Source: HGM04593 sp045646965 (GTDB lineage: Bacteria; Bacteroidota; Bacteroidia; Bacteroidales; Bacteroidaceae). Taken from it: a stretch of 64,000 nt of DNA. The stretch's first letter is position 1. Each line of letters opens with the position of its first letter. Positions 8,616-17,708 of this stretch are shown piece after piece. A model generated the notes under the pieces. It saw only the letters and a list, made by a program, of their open reading frames with translations. It searched no databases and was not told where the DNA came from. The stretch lies in NCBI GenBank assembly GCA_045646965.1, contig JAZRLR010000013.1:11150-75149 (forward strand), in the 5' to 3' direction. The position numbers and the translations under genes were made by a program.

Positions 8616-10034
8616 ATGAAGACACGTATTGAATATGATTCAATGGGAGAGATTCAGGTCCCTGCCGATGCGTACTATGGCGCACAGACTTTGAGAGCTT
8701 TGGTTAATTTTAAAGATGTAAGCGGACTTTCGATAAGTGAGCACCCCTATTACATAAAGGCTTTGGCTATGGTGAAATGGGCTGCAGCGCACGCAAACGT
8801 ATCGCTCGGCTCGCTCGACGAGACTATCGGTACTGCAATTAAAAAGGCTTGCGAGGAGATTATGGAGGGCGCATTGTGCGACCAGTTCCCTATCGACCTC
8901 GTGCAGGGTGGTGCAGGTACCTCGACAAATATGAATATCAACGAGGTGGTTGCCAACCGTGCATTGGAGATTCTCGGTCACAACAAGGGCGAGTATCAGT
9001 ATTGCAGCCCCACCGAGCACGTCGATTTGTCGCAGTCTACTAACGACGCCTATCCCACTGCGTTCAAATTGTGCTTCATCTTGCACAACGAGGACCTCGT
9101 GCGCGAGCTTCAGCGTCTTATCGCTGCTTTCAGAGCAAAAGGTAAGGAGTTTGCCTCTGTCCTCAAGATGGGACGTACACAGTTGCAGGACGCCGTTCCT
9201 ATGACTCTCGGTCAGGAGTTTGAGGCCTTTGCGGTTACTCTCGACGAGGAGGTGAGCCGCCTCAACGAGGTTGCGTCGCTTTTCCTCGAGGTGAACCTCG
9301 GTGCTACAGCCATCGGTACCGGAATTAATACCGTTCCCGGATACTCGCACACTGCGGTAGATGCGTTGCGTGTTATCTCGGGTAAGAAATTTGTGCTCGC
9401 CCACAACCTTGTGGAGGCTACATCGGATGCCGGTTCTTCGGTTATGTACTCTTCGGCACTCAAACGTCTTGCCGTTAAGTTGTCAAAGATTTGTAACGAC
9501 CTTCGTCTCTTGGCCAGCGGTCCCCGTTGCGGCTTGAACGAGATTAACCTCCCCGCCGTGATGCCCGGTTCTAACCTTATGCCTGGTAAGATGAACCCCG
9601 TTATACCCGAGCTTGTGAACCAGATATGCTATAGCGTAATAGGTAACGACCTCACTGTGACTTTTGCAGCCGAGGCAGGTCAGTTGCAGCTCAACGCTAT
9701 GGAGCCCGTAATCGTTCACTCAATGCTTTCGTCTATCAGAATGCTTATCAAGGGACTTACACGCTTGCGCGTGCTATGCGTCGATGGCATTACAGCCAAC
9801 GAGGGACACTGCAAGGAACTTGTGATGGGCAGCATCGGTATCGCAACAGCTTTGAACCCCGTAATTGGTTTCGAGAATACCGACAGAATTGCGAAACGTG
9901 CCTTGAAGGAGAACAGCAGCATCTATGACCTTGTACTCGAAGAGGGGCTGCTGTCTAAAGAGGAACTTGACGAGCTTTTGCGTCCCGAAAAGATGATTGC
10001 ACCTCATATGATTAAGTCGAAAAGACGTTATTAA
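8616..10034 (+). CDS. aspA: Aspartate ammonia-lyase (aspartase)
   Basis: Reversibly deaminates aspartate to fumarate, feeding fumarate respiration in anaerobes. The 472-residue protein belongs to the fumarase/aspartase superfamily: substrate loops QGGAGTSTNMN (about 97), STNDAYPTA (about 143), GRTQLQDAVP (about 189), and the signature loop PGSNLMPGKMNP (about 317-328). The block following it, PELVNQICYSVIGNDLTVTFAAEAGQLQLNAMEPVI in content, is aspartase-like rather than fumarase-like. The signature is normally GSSxMPxKxN; here the second Ser is Asn, while the Ser that acts as base is kept. Codon choice is strongly biased (high expression). A promoter and a terminator flank it, so it is monocistronic. 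Confidence 0.92.
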   Translation: MKTRIEYDSMGEIQVPADAYYGAQTLRALVNFKDVSGLSISEHPYYIKALAMVKWAAAHANVSLGSLDETIGTAIKKACEEIMEGALCDQFPIDLVQGGAGTSTNMNINEVVANRALEILGHNKGEYQYCSPTEHVDLSQSTNDAYPTAFKLCFILHNEDLVRELQRLIAAFRAKGKEFASVLKMGRTQLQDAVPMTLGQEFEAFAVTLDEEVSRLNEVASLFLEVNLGATAIGTGINTVPGYSHTAVDALRVISGKKFVLAHNLVEATSDAGSSVMYSSALKRLAVKLSKICNDLRLLASGPRCGLNEINLPAVMPGSNLMPGKMNPVIPELVNQICYSVIGNDLTVTFAAEAGQLQLNAMEPVIVHSMLSSIRMLIKGLTRLRVLCVDGITANEGHCKELVMGSIGIATALNPVIGFENTDRIAKRALKENSSIYDLVLEEGLLSKEELDELLRPEKMIAPHMIKSKRRY

Positions 10035-10040
10035 TATAAG

Positions 10041-10066
10041 AAAGGCTCGTTCTTAAACGAGCCTTT
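10041..10066 (+). terminator. Rho-independent terminator of aspA
   Basis: 11-bp stem (arms 10041-10051 and 10056-10066, loop of 4) followed by TTGTTT, directly downstream of the aspA stop. Confidence 0.85.
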
Positions 10067-10090
10067 TGTTTAATTGCCAAAGCGCATATT

Positions 10091-12118
10091 ATGGTGAAAA
10101 ACTTTTTCTTTATACTTGTGGCGGTGCTCCTTGCGGCTTGCAACGGTGGCACTCCTCCCGTGAAAGATATAATAGCGAATATCCCCGTCGGTGTTCCGCA
10201 GTTGCCTTCGCACGTTGTGCTCGACACTGCGCTCTACACACAGCGTGTGACGCTCGAGTTTGATGGCAATGAGGTGAATGTGTCGCAGCTGCCGCAGGGC
10301 GTTTCAATGGAGCGCCGTGGTGCTGACGTAACACTGCGCTCTTCTCTCAAAGGGGTGGAATATGTGGTGAGCGGGTGCACCGACGCCGGCTCTCTGCTCA
10401 TTGTGAGCGAGTTCTCGCCTCTGCTCACGCTCAACGATGTGGATATACACTCGGTGGGGCGCGATGCTTTGGGTGTTTCGTCGAAGGAGATGATATTTGT
10501 GCGCGGAACAGAGGCCACCTTCTCTGACGAGGCGAGAGGCACTGCCGTGGACAAACAGGCGGCTGTGCTTGCCCTGATGGGCGATGCTGTGCTGTGTGGC
10601 GGCACCGATATTTGCCTGCAGGCAACCCGTCGCGACGCTGTGCGCTCCACAGGTATTCTGTATGTAGACGGTGCGCACCTCGCCGTGGAGTACGCGGCAG
10701 CCTCGGCGGTGAATGCCACAAACGGCTTTGTGATGGTCTCGGGCGAGTTTTCCGCAACGGCGCTCAAGGATATCGTGAAGGTGAAGAAAGGTAACTTTGT
10801 AATGCTCGGCGGAACGGTTACTTTGGGTGCCGCAGCCGAGAAAGCCGATGCCGTGCAGGCAAAGAACGTATATCTGTTCGATGGTGCTCTGATTGCCGAC
10901 ACGCAGGGTGCCGCAGCCAAGGGACTCAATACCAAAGAAGCGGTTTTTTTGCTCGGTGGCGAGCTCAAGGTACACACATCGGGTGCAGCGCTCTTCTCCG
11001 AGAAAAAAAGCGACTACAGCTCGTCGGCCTGCATAAAAAGTGATGCAAATGTCTATATACGAGATGTGAATCTCTCGCTTGTGAGCGAGGGTGATGGCGG
11101 CAAAGGTATCAACTGCAACGGTCTGTTGCAGATTGACGGCGGTCTCATATCGGTAAAGACTACAGGAAACGATGTGAATCACCCCGTGGATATAAACGCT
11201 CACGCCTCGGCCAAGGCGATAAAGTGCGACAGCACAATTCTTATCACCGGGGGTTATATAGAGGTCATAGCTCTGGGCAGCGGCGGCCGTTGCGAGGGAC
11301 TCGAGTCGAAAAGCAATATTATAATTGACGGTGCCGATACAAAACTATACATCTTTGCCTACGACGACGCCATAAACTCGGGTGGCGACATCGTGATAAA
11401 TAACGGCAAGGTATACACCTACTCGGTAGCCAACGACGGCATCGACAGCAATAAGAAGATTACTGTGAACGGCGGCGTAGTCATTGCAAACGGCTTCCAT
11501 ACCCCCGAGCAGGGCATAGACACCGACAACGAGGGCGACTTCACCGTGCGCGGAGGTACCATTCTTGCCTACGGCGGTTATATGGGATATTCTCCCTGCA
11601 CCCCGAAGGGGCACGACACCGATGTGTGTCTCTTCTCGTGGGGCGGTGTAGATGCCGAGAAAGGTAAATATTTTAACTTGGCCGACAGCGACGGAAATAC
11701 ATTGCTTTCTTACCGTCTGCCACGCAACTTGAACGATGCGGGCTTCCTTGTCTGCTCGCCCGATATGCGTCGCGGCAAGAGCTACCGAGTCTTCTTCTCC
11801 GATACGGTGCAGGGCGGCGAGCCGATGGGCTGCGGGCTCTACGGCGGTGCCATAGCCAATGCACCCGCAGTGGCAGAGTGGGAGCAGAAGGGCCTCCTTG
11901 TGATAAGGGACAGGAACGGCGAGTTCTCTTTTGTAAATCCCGATACTTTGAAGCATAAAGGTGGCTTTCCTCCGCAGGGTGGTGTGCCCGGAAACTTCCC
12001 ACCTCCTCCCGGTGGCTTTCCTCCGCAGGGTGCGGGCGGGCAGCCTCCTATGGGGTTCTTTGCTCCCGCCGATGCCGGGGAGTACGATGCAAATAATCTG
12101 CCCGGTGGCGGTTGGTAA
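10091..12118 (+). CDS. Beta-helix lipoprotein of the carbohydrate-binding (Cthe_2159/DUF4353-like) type
   Basis: A 675-residue protein with a lipoprotein signal peptide (lipobox LLAAC, Cys at about 16-17). The body is a ladder of short repeats rich in G, N, D and V with recurring patterns such as IxGG, INNGK and VNGGVV, as in right-handed beta-helices. The middle region (KAIKCDSTILITGGYIE, GIDSNKKITVNGG, GIDTDNEGDFTVRGG) resembles the Cthe_2159 family of carbohydrate-binding beta-helix proteins. The last 60 residues are a Pro/Gly-rich tail with repeated GGFPPQG units. It has no acidic surface-export signal after the Cys. Likely a cell-surface or periplasmic polysaccharide-binding protein; the ligand is unknown. 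Confidence 0.7.
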   Translation: MVKNFFFILVAVLLAACNGGTPPVKDIIANIPVGVPQLPSHVVLDTALYTQRVTLEFDGNEVNVSQLPQGVSMERRGADVTLRSSLKGVEYVVSGCTDAGSLLIVSEFSPLLTLNDVDIHSVGRDALGVSSKEMIFVRGTEATFSDEARGTAVDKQAAVLALMGDAVLCGGTDICLQATRRDAVRSTGILYVDGAHLAVEYAAASAVNATNGFVMVSGEFSATALKDIVKVKKGNFVMLGGTVTLGAAAEKADAVQAKNVYLFDGALIADTQGAAAKGLNTKEAVFLLGGELKVHTSGAALFSEKKSDYSSSACIKSDANVYIRDVNLSLVSEGDGGKGINCNGLLQIDGGLISVKTTGNDVNHPVDINAHASAKAIKCDSTILITGGYIEVIALGSGGRCEGLESKSNIIIDGADTKLYIFAYDDAINSGGDIVINNGKVYTYSVANDGIDSNKKITVNGGVVIANGFHTPEQGIDTDNEGDFTVRGGTILAYGGYMGYSPCTPKGHDTDVCLFSWGGVDAEKGKYFNLADSDGNTLLSYRLPRNLNDAGFLVCSPDMRRGKSYRVFFSDTVQGGEPMGCGLYGGAIANAPAVAEWEQKGLLVIRDRNGEFSFVNPDTLKHKGGFPPQGGVPGNFPPPPGGFPPQGAGGQPPMGFFAPADAGEYDANNLPGGGW

Positions 12119-12179
12119 AAGAGATTCCTCAAAAGCTTTTGTGATATAAATCCCTCGGCTATGAGGGATATTCAAAAGA

Positions 12180-12210
12180 CAAAAGCGCGTGCCGAAAACA
12201 CGCGCTTTTG
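12180..12210. terminator. Bidirectional terminator
   Basis: 12-bp inverted repeat (12180-12191 with 12199-12210) between the convergent lipoprotein and purine permease genes, with A-rich and T-rich flanks. A second small hairpin (ATCCCTC...GAGGGAT) lies at 12150-12169. Confidence 0.85.
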
Positions 12211-12233
12211 CTTTTTAAATCTAATGTATCTTT

Positions 12234-13526
12234 TTAAAATAATGTAAATTTCAAGATAAAGAGCACTCCGAGAATGGCCATCGTCAGTGATATTTTTCTA
12301 ATGTTTCCGATGATGATATTTATCAGTACATAAGCTGTCAGACCGAGAGTGATTCCGTTAGATATTGAGTAACTGAGGGGCATCATAATTATGCAGATAA
12401 ACGCAGGTATCGCCTCCGAGAAATCGTTGAACGGAACGCTTCTGATGGGCTCAATCATAAGAAGGCCCACTATCACAAGGGCGGGAGCGGTTGCAGCCGC
12501 GGGGATAGAAAGGAAGAGTGGTGAGAAGAAGAGCGATGCGGCAAAACACATACCCACGACAAATGCTGTGAGGCCCGAACGTCCTCCCTGGGCAACACCC
12601 GCCGCGCTTTCTACATAGGTGGTGGTGGTCGATGTACCAAGGATGGCTCCCGCAGTGGTTGCGATGGAGTCGGCAAGCAGCGCCTGGTTAATTCTAGGAA
12701 TCTTACCATCTTTATTCATTATTCTCGCTTTGGTGCAGACGCCGATAAGGGTACCCACGGTGTCGAACATATCGATGAACATAAATGTAAACACCACAAC
12801 GAGCATATCGAGAGTGAAGATATTCTCCCACTCAAATTTGCAGAAGATGGGGGCAATCGATTCGGGCTTTGAAACTATACCGTTGTACTCTGTCACGCCC
12901 ATAGGTATGCCGATTAACATAGTCAAAAGTATACCTCCAAGAATGGCTCCGGGGATTTTCTTGGCATAGAGCAGGCCGGTGATAAGAATACCGATGATTG
13001 CCAAAAGGGCCGAGCCCGAGGTGATGTCGCCAAGTGCTACAAGGGTGTTCTCGTTTGAAACAATAACACCTGAACTCTCAAGTCCGATGAATGCAATGAA
13101 AAGGCCTATACCGGCTCCGATTGCATTTCTCAAACTCATAGGAATGGCATTTACTATGGCTTCGCGCACATTTGTAAGTGTAAGCAGAATAAATATAATA
13201 CCTTCAATGAGTACGGCTGTGAGGGCAAACTGCCAGGAGTAACCCATACCCAGGCACACGCTGTAGACAAAGAATGCATTCAGTCCCATACCGGGCGCGA
13301 GACCAAACGGGAGTTTTCCTATAAATGCCATTGCAAGGCAACCGATGATTGCGGCGATGGCTGTAGAGGTGAAGACTGCACCTTGAGGCATACTTTCGAG
13401 CTTGCCGAATATGGATGGATTGACGGCGAGAATGTAGGACATTGTGAGGAACGTAGTTGTTCCCGCAATAATCTCCCTGCGGACTGTTGTGACAGAGGGG
13501 GTGAAACCAAAAAGCTTTTTCAGCAT
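12234..13526 (-). CDS. AzgA-type (NCS2) purine permease, guanine/hypoxanthine
   Basis: A 430-residue inner membrane transporter of the AzgA branch of the NCS2 family. Visible marks are the N-terminal AGTTTFLTMSYILAVNP block, GLAPGMGLNAFF (about 75), the GLFIAFIGLESSGV segment, and DMFDTVGTLIGV and GTSTTTTYVESAAGVAQGGRSG (about 300), which hold the family's substrate and ion residues. Members import guanine, hypoxanthine or adenine with protons. A guanine deaminase gene lies at 22.2 kb, consistent with purine salvage. I see no purine riboswitch in its leader. Confidence 0.9.
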   Translation of the reverse strand: MLKKLFGFTPSVTTVRREIIAGTTTFLTMSYILAVNPSIFGKLESMPQGAVFTSTAIAAIIGCLAMAFIGKLPFGLAPGMGLNAFFVYSVCLGMGYSWQFALTAVLIEGIIFILLTLTNVREAIVNAIPMSLRNAIGAGIGLFIAFIGLESSGVIVSNENTLVALGDITSGSALLAIIGILITGLLYAKKIPGAILGGILLTMLIGIPMGVTEYNGIVSKPESIAPIFCKFEWENIFTLDMLVVVFTFMFIDMFDTVGTLIGVCTKARIMNKDGKIPRINQALLADSIATTAGAILGTSTTTTYVESAAGVAQGGRSGLTAFVVGMCFAASLFFSPLFLSIPAAATAPALVIVGLLMIEPIRSVPFNDFSEAIPAFICIIMMPLSYSISNGITLGLTAYVLINIIIGNIRKISLTMAILGVLFILKFTLF

Positions 13527-13561
13527 AGTATTGTGTTATGTATGTGTTTCTTAAAAGTAAA

Positions 13562-13594
13562 ACAATCCGCTGTGGCTTTGTCACAACGGATTGT
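13562..13594 (-). terminator. Terminator of the OmpH operon
   Basis: Inverted repeat with 13-base arms (13562-13574 and 13582-13594, one wobble pair). On the minus strand it is followed by TTTTACTTTT, about 80 bases after the OmpH stop and before the permease start. Confidence 0.7.
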
Positions 13595-13673
13595 ATATTG
13601 CAGATATGTTGCGGCTTGTCGTATGTTTTACAAAAGAGTGATGTTTTCTTTTGATTGCCGTTTTATATCTTAA

Positions 13674-14261
13674 TTATTTACTTGCCTGATAACGCTCGTT
13701 CAATCCCTTGATAACCTCGCTTGTGATGTCGAGCGCAGAGTTTGCATAGAGAAGGTTGTCGCCCACGCGGCTTATGATGAGGTCGTAACCCTTCTTGCTG
13801 TTATAGTCTTTGAGGAATGCATTTATAGAGTCGTGCAGAATGACATTGTTTTTCTGTGACTCGGTGGCGAGCTCGCCTGCAAGACGCTCCGAGAGTCTGT
13901 CATAGTCTTCGCGTCTTTTCAAGATGCGGTTCTGCTCGTCCTCGGCACGCTTCTGTGTTGCGTATACGTTGTTTTGTATCTTGCGCTGGAAATCGTCGAT
14001 ATCGGCCTGGATGTCGCGTGCCTTCTCGCTCAATGTCATACGCATATTCTCTTCTTTGCGCAGCATCTCTTTGTTGATATTCTTCGAAAGCTCGTAGTTG
14101 GTGAGCAACGAGTCGATATCGACAAATGCTATTTTAATGCCCTGCGCTCCCTGTACAACGCACTCGGCCACGGGCTGGGGCTGTGCTCCTGTGCAGTTTA
14201 CAAATGTGGTGGCAGCTGCAACTACGGCTCCTGCCAGTAAAAGGTTTTTCAAATTTTTCAT
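13674..14261 (-). CDS. OmpH/Skp-family periplasmic chaperone-like lipoprotein
   Basis: A 195-residue exported protein with a possible lipobox (TTFVNC, Cys about 23). The mature part starts with the short beta segment IKIAFVDIDSLLTNYEL and continues as a long charged coiled coil (about 65-145), then the KKGYDLIISRVGDNLLYANSALDIT segment that closes the Skp fold. Skp/OmpH proteins hold unfolded outer membrane proteins in the periplasm. It follows a small membrane protein gene by 3 bases on the same strand. Unlike E. coli Skp it appears to be lipidated. Confidence 0.87.
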   Translation of the reverse strand: MKNLKNLLLAGAVVAAATTFVNCTGAQPQPVAECVVQGAQGIKIAFVDIDSLLTNYELSKNINKEMLRKEENMRMTLSEKARDIQADIDDFQRKIQNNVYATQKRAEDEQNRILKRREDYDRLSERLAGELATESQKNNVILHDSINAFLKDYNSKKGYDLIISRVGDNLLYANSALDITSEVIKGLNERYQASK

Positions 14262-14264
14262 AGT

Positions 14265-14489
14265 TTATCTTTTTTGTTTTCTGTTAATTTCGTTTATCGC
14301 CATAGGGTTTGCACGTCTGGCGTCTTTGTCTTGCGACTGCGCGCATTTGATACCTCTCTTGCGCATATTCTTGTTTCCGCCAATGTGTATATTGGGGAAT
14401 TTACCATTTTTTTTAATTATTATGGTAATTGCTAATAATACAAAACTAATTGCAATTATTGGCAGTGTCAGCAGTAAAGTTTTAAACAT
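14265..14489 (-). CDS. Small single-span membrane protein, conserved in Bacteroidales by recollection
   Basis: The likely start is the ATG at 14489 (74 residues), not the upstream in-frame ATG at 14531, because the protein then begins directly with its membrane helix (about residues 4-25, LLLTLPIIAISFVLLAITII). The helix is followed by a basic cytosolic or periplasmic tail containing KFPNIHIGGNK, RKRGIKCAQSQD and a Lys/Arg-rich end. It ends 3 bases before the OmpH gene and must be co-transcribed with it. Similar short proteins with a KFPNTHIG...GIxCAQSQD pattern are, as I recall, widespread in Bacteroidales, with no known function. Confidence 0.75.
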   Translation of the reverse strand: MFKTLLLTLPIIAISFVLLAITIIIKKNGKFPNIHIGGNKNMRKRGIKCAQSQDKDARRANPMAINEINRKQKR

Positions 14490-14694
14490 TTCTATTATAT
14501 TTGCTCCACAAGTGTTTGGTATTTGCCACATCTGCTTGGGAGTGTTCGTTTCTTTGCGGTTGCGAAGATAACTTTTTTGCGGGTTATTCTCCTTTTTTAG
14601 GTGATTAAAAATATCAAAAAGAGGGCAAATATTTCATTTATTAAAGATAATTTACAGTGTGAAAAAATATTTTAACAAATTTAAACAATAATTT

Positions 14695-16152
14695 ATGGAT
14701 AAAATCAGCTTGGAACCCAAATTGGTATTCGATTATTTTATGCAGTTGTGTGAGATTCCTCACGGCTCAAAGAACGAGGCGCAGATTTCTGCTTTCTTGC
14801 AGAACTTTGGCAAAAGCCTCGGATATGAGACTATCGCCGACGAGGTGGGCAACGTGCTTATTAAAAAACCTGCATCGCCGGGTTATGAAAACCGCAAGAC
14901 TATAATATTGCAAGGACATATGGATATGGTGTGCGACAAACGTCCCGATGTGGAACACGATTTCACAAAAGATCCCATACGCACATACATTGACGGCGAG
15001 TGGCTCAAGGCGCAGGGTACAACTCTGGGTGCCGACAACGGTATAGGTGTGGCTGCAGGTATGGCTGTGCTTGCCGACAATTCGCTGAAGCACGGCCCTA
15101 TAAACTGTCTCTTCACCATAGACGAGGAAACCGGCCTCACTGGTGCCGAGAAGCTCTCTCCCGAATTCCTGCAGGGCGATATCCTCATTAACCTCGATTC
15201 GGAGGATGAGGGTGAAATTTTCATAGGCTGTGCGGGCGGTGTGCGCAATACAGCGGTGTTCCGTCATTTGTGGCAGCCCGTTGCCGGCCGTATGTTCTAT
15301 ATGAAGATAGATATTGCAAGCCTCACCGGCGGACACTCGGGCGACGATATCGACAAAGGTCGTGCAAATGCAAACAAACTGCTTGCCCGCTTCCTTTTGC
15401 GCATTGCCGAGAAGTATGAGTTCTATCTGTGCGATATTTCGGGCGGAAGTCTTCACAATGCGATACCTCGCGACGCATCGGCTGTGATTGCCGTGCAAGA
15501 GGCCGACAAAGAGTCGGTGCGCATTGAGTTTAATCTCTTTGCCGCAGAGGTGCAGGACGAGTTCAGCGTGACAGAGCCCACAGCGCGTTTTCTGTTGCAG
15601 AGCACCGACCCTGTGAACCGTTGCATAGACCCTGCCACTGCTATGGGGCTGATAAAATCGCTCAACGCTGTGTTTAACGGTGTATTTGCGATGAGCCAGG
15701 ATATGCCCGGCCTTGTGGAGACATCGAGCAACCTCGCTTCGGTGAAAAGAACCTCGGAGAACGAGATTACCGTGATTACAAGCCAACGCAGTTCCATAGA
15801 GTCGGCTCGCACAAACGTGTCGAACTGTGTGCGCGTGGCCTTTGAGCTCGGCGGTGCCAAGGTGGAGACAAACGGCGGTTACCCCGGCTGGAAACCCAAC
15901 GTGAAATCGGAGATTTTGAAGGTGGCTTGCGATACTTACAAAGAGATGTTTGGCAAGGAACCCAAGATTAGAGCTATACACGCAGGCCTTGAGTGTGGTC
16001 TCTTCCTGGAGAAGGCTCCCGCACTCGATATGATTTCATTCGGCCCCACAATGCGCGGCGTTCACTCACCCGACGAGCGCTTGAACATTCCCTCGACCGA
16101 GCGCTGGTGGCAGCATCTTGTGGCATTGCTCGAAAAGGCTCCTTTAAAGTAG
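14695..16152 (+). CDS. pepD: Aminoacyl-histidine dipeptidase, M20C family (PepD)
   Basis: A 485-residue cytosolic metallo-dipeptidase that cleaves Xaa-His and other dipeptides. Metal and catalytic motifs are all present: LQGHMDMVCDK (about 78), TLGADNGIG (about 115-123, bridging Asp), DEETGLTGAE (about 145, catalytic Glu followed by a metal ligand), LDSEDEGEI (about 170) and, near the C-terminus, AIHAGLECGLF with the last His ligand. The lid domain lies between, including the SLTGGHSGDDID segment. The full family length is present. The start ATG follows an AT-rich leader; the next gene begins 56 bases after the stop. Confidence 0.95.
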   Translation: MDKISLEPKLVFDYFMQLCEIPHGSKNEAQISAFLQNFGKSLGYETIADEVGNVLIKKPASPGYENRKTIILQGHMDMVCDKRPDVEHDFTKDPIRTYIDGEWLKAQGTTLGADNGIGVAAGMAVLADNSLKHGPINCLFTIDEETGLTGAEKLSPEFLQGDILINLDSEDEGEIFIGCAGGVRNTAVFRHLWQPVAGRMFYMKIDIASLTGGHSGDDIDKGRANANKLLARFLLRIAEKYEFYLCDISGGSLHNAIPRDASAVIAVQEADKESVRIEFNLFAAEVQDEFSVTEPTARFLLQSTDPVNRCIDPATAMGLIKSLNAVFNGVFAMSQDMPGLVETSSNLASVKRTSENEITVITSQRSSIESARTNVSNCVRVAFELGGAKVETNGGYPGWKPNVKSEILKVACDTYKEMFGKEPKIRAIHAGLECGLFLEKAPALDMISFGPTMRGVHSPDERLNIPSTERWWQHLVALLEKAPLK

Positions 16153-16208
16153 GAAATGCAATAAAAAGCAATATTCATCGTTATAACTATGTTGCAAAAG
16201 AGACATAG

Positions 16209-17651
16209 ATGGAACTTTTAAAAAGACTGTTATATATAATGATGTTTTCTGTCATCATCGTTGCGTGCAACGATGATGACGATTTTTCGTCGAGTGCCGA
16301 CCTGCGTCTTTCCTTCTCGTGCGATACTATATCTTTTGATACGATATTTACCACGGTGGCCTCGTCGAGTAACGGAGCGATGGTTTATAACCGCAACGGC
16401 AAGAGCTTGCGTATAAGCAGCGTGGAACTGTTGAGCGGGGGTGAGTCGGGCTTTCGCATACTTGTGGACGGGCAATACGGCACCTATATGCGCGACTTTG
16501 AGATAAGAAGTAAGGATAGTCTCTACCTCTTTTGCGAGGTGACGCTTCCCGAAAATAAGGCTTCGCGCCCTGTGCAGCTGTACGACATTGTGCGTTTTAC
16601 GCTCGAGAGCGGTGTGCAGCAGGATGTTGTACTCTCGGCTTGTGGACGCGACGTTACCTTTTTGCGCGGCGTCACAGTGCGTGCCGACTCTGTGATAACT
16701 ACCGGGCACTATGTGGTATATGACAGCCTTGTGGTTGCTCCCGGAGCTCTTCTGACCGTGGAGCAGGGCACGACGCTCTATTTCCACGACAATGTGCCGC
16801 TCGTGGTGAGAGGTACCCTGTCGGCAGTTGGTATAAAGGAGGCGCCCGTGGTGTTTAGGGGCGACCGCACCGACAATATCTTCAGTTACTTGCCCTATGA
16901 CCGCCTGCCGGGGCAGTGGGGCGGAGTTATGCTTGCCTCCACAAGCAACGGCAACGTGTTTGAGTATTGTGATATTCACAGCGCCGACTACGGCATAAAA
17001 CTCGAGCCGGGCGACAGCACCGTGCAACGCCTCACAATGAACGCCTCGCGTCTCGAGAATTTCTATGGCCACGCTCTGGAACTTTATCAGGCTCACGCAC
17101 GGGTTACAAACACGCTCATAGCCAACGCGGGCGGTAACTGCGTGAGGGTAGTGGGTGGCGATGTGGAATTTATTCACTGCACCATAGCAAATTTCTTTGT
17201 CTACACGGTGCGAGATGTAGCGCTGACGCTGCATAACTCCTATGGCACAACGGCGGCTCCCCTCTATGGCGCCGACTTTGTGAATTGCATAATAACGGGT
17301 ATAAAGAAAGACGAGTTAATGGGCTACCTTTCAAACCTTGGCGACACGGTGCCCCATTGCGTGAACTACCGTTTCGAGAACTCTCTTGTGAACACCGTAG
17401 TGGGCGACAATGAGAATTTTGTGAATGTGGTGGTGGACGAGAGCTCTGTCTCACCATTTGCAAAGGAGCACTTTGTGAGCATCGACCACGATGTCTTTTT
17501 GTATGACTTCCATCTTGCAGAGGGCTCTTCGGCGTGTGCGTTGGGCAGCGATGCGGTGCTCGACAACGAGCTGCTGCGCTACGACAAGGATGGCGTGGAG
17601 CGTTGTGTGGGAGAGGTCGATGCGGGGTGCTATCAGTTTGTGGCAGAATAG
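16209..17651 (+). CDS. Probably surface-exposed beta-helix lipoprotein
   Basis: A 480-residue protein with a lipoprotein signal peptide (SVIIVAC, Cys about 20) directly followed by NDDDD. A run of acidic residues after the lipidated Cys is the Bacteroidota export signal that sends lipoproteins to the outer face of the outer membrane. After about 150 residues of beta-rich sequence comes a right-handed beta-helix region (about 160-420: GALLTVEQGTTLYFH, PVVFRGDR, QWGGVMLASTSNGNVFEYCDIHSADYG in content). It ends with DAGCYQF. No catalytic motif is recognised. It precedes rlmH convergently. Function unknown. Confidence 0.75.
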   Translation: MELLKRLLYIMMFSVIIVACNDDDDFSSSADLRLSFSCDTISFDTIFTTVASSSNGAMVYNRNGKSLRISSVELLSGGESGFRILVDGQYGTYMRDFEIRSKDSLYLFCEVTLPENKASRPVQLYDIVRFTLESGVQQDVVLSACGRDVTFLRGVTVRADSVITTGHYVVYDSLVVAPGALLTVEQGTTLYFHDNVPLVVRGTLSAVGIKEAPVVFRGDRTDNIFSYLPYDRLPGQWGGVMLASTSNGNVFEYCDIHSADYGIKLEPGDSTVQRLTMNASRLENFYGHALELYQAHARVTNTLIANAGGNCVRVVGGDVEFIHCTIANFFVYTVRDVALTLHNSYGTTAAPLYGADFVNCIITGIKKDELMGYLSNLGDTVPHCVNYRFENSLVNTVVGDNENFVNVVVDESSVSPFAKEHFVSIDHDVFLYDFHLAEGSSACALGSDAVLDNELLRYDKDGVERCVGEVDAGCYQFVAE

Positions 17652-17671
17652 CTATTTAAACAGGACAAGAC

Positions 17672-17704
17672 AAAAAACCGTAGAAGCGTGCTCTACGGTT
17701 TTTT
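17672..17704. terminator. Bidirectional terminator
   Basis: Perfect 13-bp inverted repeat (17672-17684 and 17692-17704, 7-base loop) with six A on the left and six T on the right, between the convergent lipoprotein and rlmH genes. Confidence 0.92.
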
Positions 17705-17708
17705 GTTT

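Noticed and set aside
12234..13673. Possible purine riboswitch before the AzgA permease
   Set aside because: The 147-base leader contains only the terminator hairpin of the upstream operon; no purine aptamer core is seen.
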